Below, in pieces: positions 24,837 to 33,737 of a stretch of DNA of 64,000 nucleotides. The notes beneath the pieces were generated by a model. The model saw only the letters and a list, made by a program, of their open reading frames with translations, had not been told where the DNA came from and ran no database searches. Source of the stretch: Rhodanobacteraceae bacterium (lineage in GTDB: Bacteria > Pseudomonadota > Gammaproteobacteria > Xanthomonadales > Rhodanobacteraceae); NCBI GenBank assembly GCA_004299555.1, contig SCQU01000021.1, positions 115,308 to 179,307 of the forward strand, written 5' to 3'. The stretch's first letter is position 1, and every line of letters begins with the position of its first letter. Both the position numbers and the translations under genes were made by a program.

Positions 24837-26600
24837 TTGCACGCCATTGAATTCATCCGCGACCTGGCCTACGTGATGCTGGCGGCGGGCGTCGTCGTCG
24901 TGGTGTTTCCGCGGCTGAGGCTGCCGGTGTTGCTGGGCTACATCATCGCGGGCGTGGTGATCGGACCGCACATGCCATGGCGGTTCTTGACCGACGAGAC
25001 GACGATGCAGTCCATCGCAAACCTTGGCGTGGTACTGCTGATGTTCACCCTGGGACTGGATTCCAACCTGCGCAAGCTGCGCGCGCTGGGTGCGGGCGTG
25101 ATGCTGGCGGCGATGCTGGAAGTGGGCTTCATGCTGTGGCTGGGCATCGAGGTTGGCCGCCTGGCCGGGCTGGATGCCCGCGAGTCGCTGTTCCTCGGCG
25201 GCGTGGTCTGCTTTTCCTCGACGATGATCGCGATGCGTTCCGTGGGCGACCGGGGCTGGCGCGGCCAGCCGTTTGTTGGCGGCATGGTCGCGATGCTGGT
25301 ATCCGAGGACATGCTGACGGTGGTGCTGATCACGGTGCTTAGCGCGGTCGCCGCAGGCAGCGTGGGTACGGCGGGCGTGGCGTTTACGGTGTTGTGGCGG
25401 ATGCTGCTGTTTGTTTCCGCAGCCCTGGTGCTCGGCCTGCTGTTGCTGCCGCGGCTGCTGGACATTCTGGCCGCGCGCGGGCGTGACGAGCCTTTGCTGG
25501 TGGCGGCGCTGGGCATCTGCTTTGGTGCCTGCCTGCTGGCCGCGGGGGAGGGCTTCAGCGTGGCGTTTGGCGCCTTCCTTGCCGGTGTGGTGGTGGCCGC
25601 GGCGCGCTGCTCCGAGCGGATTGTGCACCTGGTGCGGCCCGTGCGCGACATGTTCGTTGCGATTTTCTTCGTTGCGATCGGCCTGTTGCTGGATCCGTCC
25701 GCGATGCTGCCGTGGCTGTGGCCGGCGCTCGGGCTCGCGCTGGCGGTGATGCTTGGCAAGACGCTGGCGTGCAGCATTGGCGCGTTTGCGTGCGCCGGCC
25801 GCAGCGCCGGTGACGCCTTGCGCACCGGCTTGACAATGGCGCAAATCGGCGAGTTCTCGTTTGTGATCGCAACCCTCGGCATCGGCGCCGGTGCGGTCGG
25901 CAGGTTCCTCTACCCGCTGACGGTGACGACGGCGATCATCTGCATGCTGGTGTCCCCGCTGTTGCTGCGCGCCGAGCCCGCGATTCTCGGTGCTTTGCGC
26001 CGCCTGCCGGCACCGGCGCGCGCACTGGCCAGCGGCTACCACGAGTGGATCAGCGGCACCGCGTCAGCCGGAGGCGATGCGGTACTGGCGAAAATGCTGC
26101 GCCGCCTCCTGTGGCACATCGCGATCAACCTGGTACTGGTGTGTGCGGTGTTCGGGATTGGTGCCTTCGTCAGCGTGATGGTGCCGGTGTGGTGGCCCGG
26201 GTTGCCGTTGCCGCCGGTCGCGCGGCGTTCGCTGATCTGGGCGGTGGCGCTGTTTGTCTCGCTGCCGATGCTGATTGCGGTGTATCGCAAGGCCGATGCG
26301 CTTGGCATGCTGCTGGCCGAAATCGGCATCACCGAGCACGTCCATGGCGTGCGTACCGCCGGCTTGCGGCGCGTGTTTGGCAAGCTGGTGCCGCTGGGCG
26401 CGCTGGCCGGCATGGCGCTGCTGATCAGCGCGTTTGGCAGCAGCATCCTGCCGCCACGCGGCGTGCTGGTCGCGTTGCTCGCGATCGTCGCGTTCACCAC
26501 CTGGTTCCTGTGGGGCTCGCTGGTACGCGTGCATGCGCGGGTGCAGGCGGCGTTGCGCGACATGGTCGAAGAGACTTCGCGGCCGGCGCGGCACGACTGA
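24837..26600 (+). CDS. CPA2-family cation:proton antiporter without RCK domain
   Basis: A 587-residue inner-membrane protein of the CPA2 (KefB/KefC-like) family. Hallmarks are RLRLPVLLGYIIAGVVIGPH near residue 25, LGVVLLMFTLGLD near residue 65, the FSSTMIAMRSVGD region near residue 122 and the later AQIGEFSFVIA segment near residue 340. KefC-type proteins end in a cytosolic TrkA-N/RCK domain; here the C-terminal 200 residues instead hold three or four further hydrophobic segments. The TTG at 24837 is favoured: it gives the usual xHxIEFIRDLAYVM start with GGGGGG upstream and leaves the tRNA promoter free. Ion and gating are unknown. Confidence 0.85.
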   Translation: MHAIEFIRDLAYVMLAAGVVVVVFPRLRLPVLLGYIIAGVVIGPHMPWRFLTDETTMQSIANLGVVLLMFTLGLDSNLRKLRALGAGVMLAAMLEVGFMLWLGIEVGRLAGLDARESLFLGGVVCFSSTMIAMRSVGDRGWRGQPFVGGMVAMLVSEDMLTVVLITVLSAVAAGSVGTAGVAFTVLWRMLLFVSAALVLGLLLLPRLLDILAARGRDEPLLVAALGICFGACLLAAGEGFSVAFGAFLAGVVVAAARCSERIVHLVRPVRDMFVAIFFVAIGLLLDPSAMLPWLWPALGLALAVMLGKTLACSIGAFACAGRSAGDALRTGLTMAQIGEFSFVIATLGIGAGAVGRFLYPLTVTTAIICMLVSPLLLRAEPAILGALRRLPAPARALASGYHEWISGTASAGGDAVLAKMLRRLLWHIAINLVLVCAVFGIGAFVSVMVPVWWPGLPLPPVARRSLIWAVALFVSLPMLIAVYRKADALGMLLAEIGITEHVHGVRTAGLRRVFGKLVPLGALAGMALLISAFGSSILPPRGVLVALLAIVAFTTWFLWGSLVRVHARVQAALRDMVEETSRPARHD

Positions 26601-26670
26601 CGCGTTCGTCATTGAGCCCGTTCACGCGACGCGTGCGGCGCCTATGGCTGGGGCTGGTTGGGGCCGGTAA

Positions 26671-28485
26671 TCAATGCGTGGGGCAGGCCTCCAGCGTGCG
26701 CGGTTTGCAGGCGTAGGGCAGCTGGTCGGCGGGGTGCCCGGCAAGGGTGTTGCCGATCCAGCGGTCGACGACCTCCTTCAGCACCGCCATGGGCAGGCTG
26801 CCTTGGCCGAGCACCACGTCGTCAAAGTCCTTGAGCGAATATTGCTTCCCGAGCCTTGCCTGCGCTTTGGCGCGCAGCCTGAGGATCGTCTGTTCGCCGA
26901 TCATGTAGGACAGCGCCTGTCCCGGCCACACGATGTAGCGGTCGACCTCGGTCTGGATGTTCTGCCCGGCGAGGGCGGTATTGTCCTGCATGTATTTGAC
27001 CGCCTCCGCGCGCGTCCAGCCGTCCTGGTGGATGCCGGTGTCGACCACCAGACGCACGGCCCGCCACATCTGGTAATTCAGATAGCCGAATTTCGAGTAG
27101 ACGTCCTTGTCGTATAGTCCCATCGGCTGGTCACACAGCGTTTCCGAGTACAGCGCCCAGCCTTCGCCGAACGCGTTGTAGTACGCGAAGCGGCGAAACT
27201 TCGGCAGGTGGTGGAGCTCTTCGGCGACCGGGATCTGCAGGTTGTGGCCGGGGCGGCCTTCGTGACAGGTCAGCACCTGGATCGAATACTTCGGCCGCGT
27301 CTCGGGTCTGTAGAGGTTCACGCTCATGTACGGCACGTTCGCGTACGCGGGATAGGTGTTGGGCGCGAGCGCCGCAGGAATGACTTCAACGCCCCACGGC
27401 TGGCGCGGCAGCATCCACAGGCTCAGTACCTCGGTGAGGTGCGGATCGATGCGTTTGGCCGCCGCGCGGTAGGCTTCCAGGAGGTCGTCGGGGTCGCTGT
27501 AGTAGAACTTCGGATTGGTGCGCAGATAGCGCACGAAGTCCTTGTAACTGCCCTTGAAACCGGCCTGCTTGAACAGTGCCTCCATCTGGCCGTGGATCTG
27601 CGCGACCAGCTTCAGGCCCAACGCATGGACCTGGCCGGGCGTCATGTCGGTGGTTGTGTAGTGGCGCACGAGATACGCGTAGTACGCGTTGCCATCCGGC
27701 AGGCTGGAAACGCCGATGGCCGCGCGCGCGCGCGGCAAGTAGTCGTGCATGAAGAAATCGAGGAACCGCGTGTACGCCGGGTTGACCACGGTGGTGATCG
27801 CGGTTTGCGCCTGCTGCCGCAGCCGCGCTTGTTCTGCCGCCGGGATCGAGTCGGGCAGGGTATTGAAGGGCGCGTAGAACGGGCTTTGGGTCGGGTCCTT
27901 GACGATGTTGGCCTGGATCTCGCCGGGCACGCGCTCCATCACGACGCGCGGTTGGGTGATGCCGGCGGCCGCAGTTTCCTGCAGGCGGGCGGTGAACGCG
28001 GCGAGGTACGGGCCGAGCGCGTTGAGCTTGCGGATGAGGCCCTCGTAGCCGCCGGCGTGGTCGAAATGGGCGCCGCGGAATTCATCCGCCGCCAGCTGCG
28101 GGCCCCACAGCTGGGTCATCAGGCCCTGCGCGTCATCGGCGAATGCGGCGCCCGTGATCGCGTCCTGCAATTGGTATTCAAACAGGCGATAGCTCAACTG
28201 GTCGGCTGGGTCGAGCCTGGCCGGGTCGATCTTTTTGAGCGCGGCGAGATTGGCCTGGCGTTGTGCGGTTTCGCGTTTTGCCGCCGCCAGGCTCGGATCG
28301 CTCCACAGCAGCTTGTAGTCGGTACTGCCGGTTGGCGGTTTGGGATGGGCCTGGCTCCATGCCCGGTCAAACAACGCGTGCAGTTGCGCCGATGGCGTGG
28401 CGCCCGCGGAAACCGGTGCCGGCGCGGCGGCGACACCGGCGCACGCACACGACAGTGCAAGGACAAGAACGGCAATCCGGCGCAT
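26671..28485 (-). CDS. DUF885 family exported peptidase-like protein
   Basis: A 604-residue secreted protein of the DUF885 family, related in fold to zinc dipeptidases. The signal peptide (MRRIAVLVLALSCACAGVAA) is followed by a long helical protein. The family's metal-site motif appears as TCHEGRPGHN near residue 415 (HExxPGH), and EGWALYSE about 40 residues later supplies the third acidic ligand. The ATG at 28485 begins the signal peptide exactly. Substrate is unknown; periplasmic peptide hydrolysis is likely from family knowledge. Convergent with the antiporter and downstream of cycA on the same strand. Confidence 0.87.
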   Translation of the reverse strand: MRRIAVLVLALSCACAGVAAAPAPVSAGATPSAQLHALFDRAWSQAHPKPPTGSTDYKLLWSDPSLAAAKRETAQRQANLAALKKIDPARLDPADQLSYRLFEYQLQDAITGAAFADDAQGLMTQLWGPQLAADEFRGAHFDHAGGYEGLIRKLNALGPYLAAFTARLQETAAAGITQPRVVMERVPGEIQANIVKDPTQSPFYAPFNTLPDSIPAAEQARLRQQAQTAITTVVNPAYTRFLDFFMHDYLPRARAAIGVSSLPDGNAYYAYLVRHYTTTDMTPGQVHALGLKLVAQIHGQMEALFKQAGFKGSYKDFVRYLRTNPKFYYSDPDDLLEAYRAAAKRIDPHLTEVLSLWMLPRQPWGVEVIPAALAPNTYPAYANVPYMSVNLYRPETRPKYSIQVLTCHEGRPGHNLQIPVAEELHHLPKFRRFAYYNAFGEGWALYSETLCDQPMGLYDKDVYSKFGYLNYQMWRAVRLVVDTGIHQDGWTRAEAVKYMQDNTALAGQNIQTEVDRYIVWPGQALSYMIGEQTILRLRAKAQARLGKQYSLKDFDDVVLGQGSLPMAVLKEVVDRWIGNTLAGHPADQLPYACKPRTLEACPTH

Positions 28486-28582
28486 GCAAGTCAACCTCTG
28501 GCTGAATCGGTCCGACTATACCGAGCGCGTGGTGGGCCGCACGCGTGCAGGAAGTCGGGGGTCGGCACCGTGCGGGGCGGCG

Positions 28583-29962
28583 TCAGTTCGCCGGCGCGCG
28601 ATGCCGTTTCCACGCGTAACCCAACCCCAGCAGCACGAACCACACCGGGGTTGCGACCAACGCCGCGCGTGTATCCGGCTGCAGGCTCAAAAGGGCCAGC
28701 ACCAACGCGAAGAACACCAGACACACCCAGCACATCGCGGTACCCCCGGGCATTTTGTAGATCGACGCGGCGTGCTGCGCCGGCCGTCGGCGCCGGTAAA
28801 TGATGTAGCTCACGAGGATCAGGGACCACACGAACATGAACAGCACCGCCGACACGGTCGTGATCAGCGTGAAGGCCGTGACCACGTTCGGGATCAGGTA
28901 GATCAGCGCAACGCCACCCAGCAGGCAGATGCACGAGAACCACAGTCCAAACGACGGTACCGCCGCGCGTGACAAGCGGCCAAACAGGCGTGGCGCGTGG
29001 TGTTCCCCGGCAAGTCCGTACAGCATCCGGCTGGTCGAAAAGATTCCGCTGTTGGCTGACGATGCGGCAGAGGTCAGGACCACGAAATTGATCACGCTGG
29101 CGGCGGCCGGCACCCCCGCCAGCATGAACAGCTGCACGAACGGGCTTTCGCTGGGCACCACCATCCGCCATGGGGTGACCGTCATGATGGCCGCGAGCGC
29201 CAGCACGTAAAACAACAGCACGCGAATTGGAATCGAGTTGACCGCGCGGGGCAGGTTGCGCATGGGGTCGGCGGTCTCGGCCGCGGCGGTTCCGACCAGC
29301 TCGATCCCGACAAACGCGAATACGGCGATCTGGAAGCCGGCGAAAAACCCGCTCCACCCGCGCGGGAAGAAGCCGCCGTCGTTCCACAGGTTGGCCACGC
29401 TCGCGGCGTGTCCGGTGGGCGACTTGAAGCCCCATGCGACCAGTCCGAAGCCAATGATGACAAGCGCCACGATCGCGACGATCTTGATCAGGGCGAACCA
29501 GAATTCCAGTTCACCAAACAGCCGTACCGTGACGAGGTTGAGGCTGAGGAGCAGCAATACGGCCAGCAGCGCCGGGATCCACGGCGGCAGGACAGGAAAC
29601 CAGAACCGGACGTACGCGGCGATGGCGGTCATGTCCGCCATGCCAGTGACGATCCAGCAGAACCAGTACGTCCAGCCGCAGAAAAACCCGGCCCACGGAC
29701 CAATCAGGTCGGTCGAAAAATCGACGAACGACTTGTATTCAAGGTTCGACAGCAACAACTCGCCGAGCGCCCGCATCACGAAAAACAGGATGACCCCGAT
29801 GATCACGTACACCAGCAGGATCGATGGACCAGCCACGCTGATCGACTTGCCGGAACCCAGGAACAAACCGGTACCGATGGCGCCGCCGATGGCAATCAGC
29901 TGCAGGTGCCGGTTGGACAGGTTGCGGCGAAGGTGGTTGGCTGGTTCCGCTGCTGCGCTCAT
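28583..29962 (-). CDS. cycA: D-serine/D-alanine/glycine permease CycA
   Basis: A 459-residue amino-acid transporter very close to E. coli CycA along its whole length, including NLSNRHLQLIAIGGAIGTGL at the N-terminus, the ELLLSNLEYKSF region near residue 70, the FAGFQIAVFAFVGIELVG region near residue 208 and AASVINFVVLTSAASSANSG near residue 283. It takes up glycine, D-alanine and D-serine by proton symport in the inner membrane. GGAGCG stands six bases before the ATG at 29962. D-alanine uptake fits with dacB-released D-alanine, though the genes are far apart. Confidence 0.92.
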   Translation of the reverse strand: MSAAAEPANHLRRNLSNRHLQLIAIGGAIGTGLFLGSGKSISVAGPSILLVYVIIGVILFFVMRALGELLLSNLEYKSFVDFSTDLIGPWAGFFCGWTYWFCWIVTGMADMTAIAAYVRFWFPVLPPWIPALLAVLLLLSLNLVTVRLFGELEFWFALIKIVAIVALVIIGFGLVAWGFKSPTGHAASVANLWNDGGFFPRGWSGFFAGFQIAVFAFVGIELVGTAAAETADPMRNLPRAVNSIPIRVLLFYVLALAAIMTVTPWRMVVPSESPFVQLFMLAGVPAAASVINFVVLTSAASSANSGIFSTSRMLYGLAGEHHAPRLFGRLSRAAVPSFGLWFSCICLLGGVALIYLIPNVVTAFTLITTVSAVLFMFVWSLILVSYIIYRRRRPAQHAASIYKMPGGTAMCWVCLVFFALVLALLSLQPDTRAALVATPVWFVLLGLGYAWKRHRAPAN

Positions 29963-30148
29963 GCATCGCTCCCCAATGGCGAGTGCGCAACAATAGCGAA
30001 ACCGACGCAGGTGTGCTGGTGGCGGTCGCAGGGAAAGTCGCAGCGGGGTGGCCTGTTCCGCGCCAGTACCGGGCCTGACGGGGTGCTGGCGAACGCGAAG
30101 GGCCCGGACGCACGGCCGCGCGCGAATGGCATGCCCTGCTGACGCGGG

Positions 30149-30655
30149 TCACGCGAGCAACGCCCCCTCAAGCTTCAACAGCTTGACCTTGCGCTCGATT
30201 CCACCCGCGTAGCCTGTCAGGCTACCGTCGCTGCCAAGCGCACGGTGACAGGGCACGAAGATTGAAACCGGGTTCATTCCAACCGCGGCGCCGACCGGGT
30301 GGTAGGCGCCGTGGCGACCGATCCGGTCGGCCAGCTGTGCGTAGGTGATGGTTTTGCCGTACGGGACATCCAGCAGCGCGTTCCAGACCTGCTGTTGGAA
30401 TGCGGTGCCGTGGAGCGACAGCGGTACGTTGAACCTGCGACGCTGGCCGGCAAAGTATTCGTCGAGCTCGGCATGTGCATCGGCAAACGCCCCATCGTCA
30501 CGCTGCCAGTCCGGCCGGATGGGGCGCGGGTGCCTGTGGTGTTCAAACGTCAGCTGACAAATGCCGGCGGCGTCCTGCGCCAGCAGCAGGGCACCCAGCG
30601 GCGAGTCGATGTAGGTGTAATGCGTCGTGCCGCGCGGTGAGGGTATGTGTGGCAT
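30149..30655 (-). CDS. ogt: Ogt-type methylated-DNA-protein-cysteine methyltransferase
   Basis: A 168-residue O6-alkylguanine-DNA alkyltransferase: it moves the alkyl group from O6-guanine to its own cysteine. The acceptor motif PCHR holds Cys136, and FQQQVWNALLDVPYGKTITYAQLA (residues 86-108) is the DNA-binding helix-turn-helix lead. In most homologues the recognition helix carries RAVG, whose arginine flips the base; here the matching residues 119-122 read HPVG, so the arginine finger is missing. Whether activity on DNA is retained is unclear. The ATG at 30655 gives a normal-length protein. It has no obvious operon partner. Confidence 0.87.
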   Translation of the reverse strand: MPHIPSPRGTTHYTYIDSPLGALLLAQDAAGICQLTFEHHRHPRPIRPDWQRDDGAFADAHAELDEYFAGQRRRFNVPLSLHGTAFQQQVWNALLDVPYGKTITYAQLADRIGRHGAYHPVGAAVGMNPVSIFVPCHRALGSDGSLTGYAGGIERKVKLLKLEGALLA

Positions 30656-31131
30656 GGGCACAGGGTAATTCAGGTTGGAGAACCGGGCGCTACTGGTGCC
30701 GTTTGCCGCTGCGTGATCAGGGCATGCTTTTTGAGCGCGTCGGGCCGCGGCTTGAAACCGACCGGCGTGTTGCAAGCGCCGAGTGATGTGTCCGGGTCAC
30801 AGCGATGGGGTTGGCAATCCATTGCCCGCCGGCAGCCACAAAAAGGCCCGCGCGAGGCGGGCGCTTCGAGAACCGTCAGCCACAAAAAGGCCCGCGCGAG
30901 GCGGGCGCTTCGAGAACCGTCAGCGGGGGGAATGACTCGCGCCGTCCCTGGCGCTCGCCTTCGGGCCATCGGCTGCGCCGATGTTCGCTTCGGCGTCCTG
31001 CCTCCGCAGTGCTCGGCCCGTCCTTGGGCCTCGCCCCCTCGCTTCGCTCGGGGCCAGCCATTCGGCTGTCCGAAATCGCTCCCGCCGATTTCGTGAACCG
31101 CCTACGGGGGTAGCAATCCTTCGCCGCCGAC
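30656..31131. other. Gene-free, strongly self-complementary region before ssrA terminator
   Basis: No gene is convincing here. It holds the two 44-base terminator-like repeats (30833-30920) and then, from about 30925 to 31110, a run of short inverted repeats such as GCCATCGGC/GCCGATG, CCCCTCGC/GCTCGGGG and GAAATCG/CGATTTC. Open frames in this stretch on both strands have no start signals and read as low-complexity arginine-rich sequence, so they look spurious. A dispersed non-coding repeat is a plausible reading. Confidence 0.55.
30833..30920 (-). repeat. Two perfect 44-base tandem repeats, each with an intrinsic-terminator core
   Basis: Copies at 30833-30876 and 30877-30920 are identical. 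On the minus strand each holds GCCCGC-ctcgc-GCGGGC followed by CTTTTT, a terminator shape. The core resembles the terminator directly after tmRNA at 31132-31173, so the copies may have arisen from it by duplication. Confidence 0.85.
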
Positions 31132-31173
31132 AACCCACAAAAAGACCCGCGCAAGGCGGGCCATTTTGTGGGT
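31132..31173 (-). terminator. Intrinsic terminator of tmRNA
   Basis: Immediately after the tmRNA 3' CCA the minus strand forms a GC stem (GCCCGC/GCGGGT) within an outer ACCCACAAAA/TTTTTGTGGGT stem, with five T residues. Confidence 0.85.
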
Positions 31174-31528
31174 TGGTGGAGGCGGGGGGAATCGAACCCC
31201 CGTCCGAGGACGCTCCGCGCCCGGCGCTACATGCTTAGTCCCGCGTTCAGTCTCGCTTCGCGGCAGCACGCTGGACAAAGCGCACCGCGAAGCCAGCAAG
31301 TTTTGTTTTGGCCGGCGGCCGGCTTGCGGCAGCCGTCGGCGATCCCGTGATGATGACCCTACATCCACGAGCACGAGCACAAGTGGGTTCGGGGCTTACG
31401 CCTTAAGCGGCGAGAGCGTAGACGTCGTCGTTGGCGTCTGATTTTTTGCCATCGGATTATCGAGGAAGATGACGCCCTCGGCATGCTCCAAGCTACTTCA
31501 CAGCCCCCGTCGAAGCCAGGTCGCCCCC
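31174..31528 (-). ncRNA. ssrA: Transfer-messenger RNA (tmRNA)
   Basis: A 355-base one-piece tmRNA that rescues stalled ribosomes with SmpB. The 5' end GGGGGCG pairs with CGCCTCC before the encoded ACCA, forming the alanyl acceptor stem, and the T-arm is GGGGGTTCGATTCCCCC. The internal reading frame near 31410 begins at a GCC resume codon and encodes ANDDVYALAA followed by TAA, the degradation tag (ANDENYALAA in E. coli). Length, termini and tag all agree. The gene faces away from the sulfotransferase gene; smpB lies 0.95 kb upstream on the same strand. Confidence 0.97.
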
Positions 31529-31539
31529 ACGGTCAATCC

Positions 31540-31568
31540 ATCATGCGGGAGGGTGCAGCGGAAATCAA
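31540..31568 (-). promoter_or_regulatory. Sigma-70-type promoter of ssrA
   Basis: On the minus strand TTGATT (31568-31563) and CATGAT (31545-31540) are 17 bases apart. Initiation near 31533 would give a 4- to 5-base leader removed during tmRNA 5' maturation. Confidence 0.55.
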
Positions 31569-31619
31569 TCGTGGTGGCTGGCATCATGTGGGGCTCATTC
31601 ATGGTCGGAACACCACGAC

Positions 31620-32465
31620 ATGGGCAACATCGTCTGGTTGGCGTCCTACCCCAAATCCGGGAACACCTGGTTGCGGGCGTTCCTGGCAAACCTGATTGCC
31701 AACCGCGCGGCGCCGCTGAATCCCGACGAGCTGCGCGACTACGATGACGCCGAAGCTGCGGCCGGCCGATACACCGAGCTTGCCGGACGCCCGAATACCG
31801 ATTTGACCGCAGCCGAACTGGCCGCGCTGCGACTGGACGTACACGCACTGATCGCCCAACGCGCACGCGGAACGCAGCTGGTCAAGACCCATAACTTCTG
31901 CGGCAGCTTCGAGGGGCACCCGCTGATCAACTGGCGGGTCACCGCGGGCGCGATCTACGTGGTGCGCAACCCGCTGGACGTTGCGGTCAGCATGACCCAC
32001 CACTTCGGATTGACCGTGGACGAGGCGATTGAACGCCTGGGCGACGACCGGGTGGCGTCGATCAATGACGCGTTGTTCGTGAGCCAATTCATCGGTTCGT
32101 GGTCGACCCACGTCAAGAGTTGGGCCGATGCGGCCGGGCGCCTCGGCGGCAACATCATCGTGCTGCGTTACGAGGATCTGCTCGACAAGCCCGCCAAGCA
32201 TTTCGCCAAGGCCGCAAAGCTCATCGGGCTGGGCCAGGACCGGGCGCGCATCGAACGCGCGATCAGGCACACGACGTTCCAGACGCTCTCCACGCTCGAA
32301 CAAAAGCACGGCTTCGTGGAAGCGGTCGATGAAAAGACGCGCTTCTTCTTCAAGGGCCGCGCCAACCAGTGGCGTGACCTGCTGACCCGCGGCCAGGTCG
32401 CGCGCGTCATCGACGCGCACCGCGAACAGATGGCGCGGTTCCGGTACGTCCCGGCCGGATACTGA
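31620..32465 (+). CDS. PAPS-dependent sulfotransferase domain protein
   Basis: A 281-residue cytosolic protein of the sulfotransferase superfamily. The 5'-phosphosulfate loop is YPKSGNTWLRAFLANL (residues 10-25) and the 3'-phosphate motif is YVVRNPLDVAVSMTHH near residue 115; LRYEDLLDKP near residue 183 is the usual third block. Such enzymes move sulfate from PAPS to an alcohol, amine or sugar; the acceptor is unknown. It starts at the ATG 31620 and stands alone on the plus strand between ssrA and smpB, which both run the other way, so it looks like an insertion into a conserved neighbourhood. Confidence 0.85.
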   Translation: MGNIVWLASYPKSGNTWLRAFLANLIANRAAPLNPDELRDYDDAEAAAGRYTELAGRPNTDLTAAELAALRLDVHALIAQRARGTQLVKTHNFCGSFEGHPLINWRVTAGAIYVVRNPLDVAVSMTHHFGLTVDEAIERLGDDRVASINDALFVSQFIGSWSTHVKSWADAAGRLGGNIIVLRYEDLLDKPAKHFAKAAKLIGLGQDRARIERAIRHTTFQTLSTLEQKHGFVEAVDEKTRFFFKGRANQWRDLLTRGQVARVIDAHREQMARFRYVPAGY

Positions 32466-32475
32466 CCGCCCACGC

Positions 32476-32967
32476 TCAGCCCGCGCGGTTGTGCGCGCGC
32501 AGGGCGCGCTGCTTTTCGATGTTCCACTCGCGCTCCTTTTCGGCCGCGCGCTTGTCGTGCGCCTGCTTGCCGCGGGCGATGCCGATTTCAACCTTGGCGC
32601 GGTTGTGTTTCCAGTACAACGCCAACGGCACAAGGGTAAGTCCCTGGCGTTCAACCGCGCCGATGAGCTTGTCGATCTCGGCCCGGTGCAGCAGCAACTT
32701 GCGGGTGCGCCGGTCTTCGGCGATCACGTGTGTGGAGGCCGACAGGAGCGGCGGGATCGATGCGCCGAACAGGAACAGTTCGCCGCCCTTGACCAGCGCG
32801 TAGGCATCGGTGAGGTTGACGCGTCCCGCGCGCAGGCTCTTGACTTCCCAGCCCTGTAGCGCGATGCCGGCCTCGTAGCGTTCATCGATGTGGTACTCGT
32901 GGCGCGCGCGCTTGTTGAGCGCGATCGTGGACGACCCCTTGGTGTCCTTGTCTTTCTTCTTGGCCAT
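32476..32967 (-). CDS. smpB: SsrA-binding protein SmpB
   Basis: A 163-residue basic protein that binds tmRNA and places it in the ribosomal A site during trans-translation. Family blocks are [20 protein letters not shown] near residue 20, [18 protein letters not shown] near residue 43, and the C-terminal basic tail with [11 protein letters not shown], which reads the empty mRNA channel. The ATG at 32967 starts the lysine-rich [11 protein letters not shown]. It is divergent from ratA, a pairing common in Gammaproteobacteria, and convergent with the sulfotransferase gene. Confidence 0.97.
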   Translation of the reverse strand: MAKKKDKDTKGSSTIALNKRARHEYHIDERYEAGIALQGWEVKSLRAGRVNLTDAYALVKGGELFLFGASIPPLLSASTHVIAEDRRTRKLLLHRAEIDKLIGAVERQGLTLVPLALYWKHNRAKVEIGIARGKQAHDKRAAEKEREWNIEKQRALRAHNRAG

Positions 32968-33028
32968 GCTCGTTACAATGTGTGCTTGATCACGGTGCCG
33001 CCACCCCGGCGCGCAATCAGGAGAGTGT

Positions 33029-33457
33029 GTGCAGATTCATCGCCAGGCGCTGGTTGGCTTTACACCCGAACAGATGTTTGATCTGGTCAACGCAGTGGAA
33101 GCTTACCCGAAGCGCTTCGCGTGGTGCCTCGGCGCCAACGTGACCGAACACGACGGCGAGCATCTGGTGGGCCGGTTGGATCTGCGTTTCGCCGGTGTCA
33201 CCCAGCATTTTTCCACCCGCAACACGCTGGATCGGCCGCACACGATCAAGATGCAATTCGTGGACGGTCCGTTTGACTGGCTGCACGGCGTGTGGACGTT
33301 TACCGCGCTGGGTGACGATGGCTGCAAGGTGTCACTGGATCTTGATTTTGAAGTGAGCAACCGGGTGACGGGGTTCGCGTTCCGTCTCGGGTTCCAGAAG
33401 CTGGCCGACCGCATGGTCGATGATTTTTGCAACGAGGCCAAGCGCGCCTATGCCTGA
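33029..33457 (+). CDS. ratA: RatA-family START-domain protein
   Basis: A 142-residue single-domain START/polyketide-cyclase-like protein. In E. coli RatA has been described as blocking 70S ribosome assembly; the yeast and mitochondrial relatives (Coq10) bind ubiquinone, so both roles remain possible. Family segments are [18 protein letters not shown] near residue 14 and the [15 protein letters not shown] block near residue 75. The start is GTG at 33029 with CAGGAGAG just upstream. Its 3' end overlaps the rnfH start by eight bases, so they are one operon. Confidence 0.9.
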   Translation: MQIHRQALVGFTPEQMFDLVNAVEAYPKRFAWCLGANVTEHDGEHLVGRLDLRFAGVTQHFSTRNTLDRPHTIKMQFVDGPFDWLHGVWTFTALGDDGCKVSLDLDFEVSNRVTGFAFRLGFQKLADRMVDDFCNEAKRAYA

Positions 33458-33737
33458 CGCGGCCACCATCCGGGTGTCGGTGGTGTACGCCGGGCCGCAG
33501 CGGGTGTTCAGGGCCGAGGTGGAGCTGCCAAAAGGCTCAACGGTGGCCGAGGCCATCGCGCGGTCACGCATCCGGGAATCGCGTCCCGACGTTGACATTC
33601 ACCCCGACCGGGTGGGTGTGTTCGCGCGCAAGGCCGCACTTGCCACGCCATTGCGCGATGGCGACCGGGTGGAGATCTACCGGCCGCTTGCGCTGGACCC
33701 AAAAGAGGCGCGGCGGCGGCGCGCGCGCAAAGGCTGA
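33450..33737 (+). CDS. rnfH: RnfH-family ubiquitin-like protein (RatB)
   Basis: A 95-residue beta-grasp protein of the RnfH family, previously UPF0125, also called RatB. It is paired with ratA in most Gammaproteobacteria; function is unknown. Visible family blocks are VSVVYAGPQRVFRAEVELPKG at the start and VGVFARKAALATPLRDGDRVEIYRPL near residue 57, followed by a basic tail DPKEARRRRARKG. The ATG at 33450 overlaps the end of ratA. It is convergent with bamE, with no spacing between their stops. Confidence 0.9.
   Translation: MPDAATIRVSVVYAGPQRVFRAEVELPKGSTVAEAIARSRIRESRPDVDIHPDRVGVFARKAALATPLRDGDRVEIYRPLALDPKEARRRRARKG

Noticed and set aside
30833..30920. The two 44-base repeats as a start of a CRISPR array
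   Set aside because: The copies are directly adjacent with no spacers, and each contains a terminator hairpin; no cas gene is near.
30805..31154. Overlapping open frames on both strands between ogt and ssrA
   Set aside because: They span hairpins and repeats, lack ribosome sites and give Arg/Ser/Gly-rich products; treated as non-coding.
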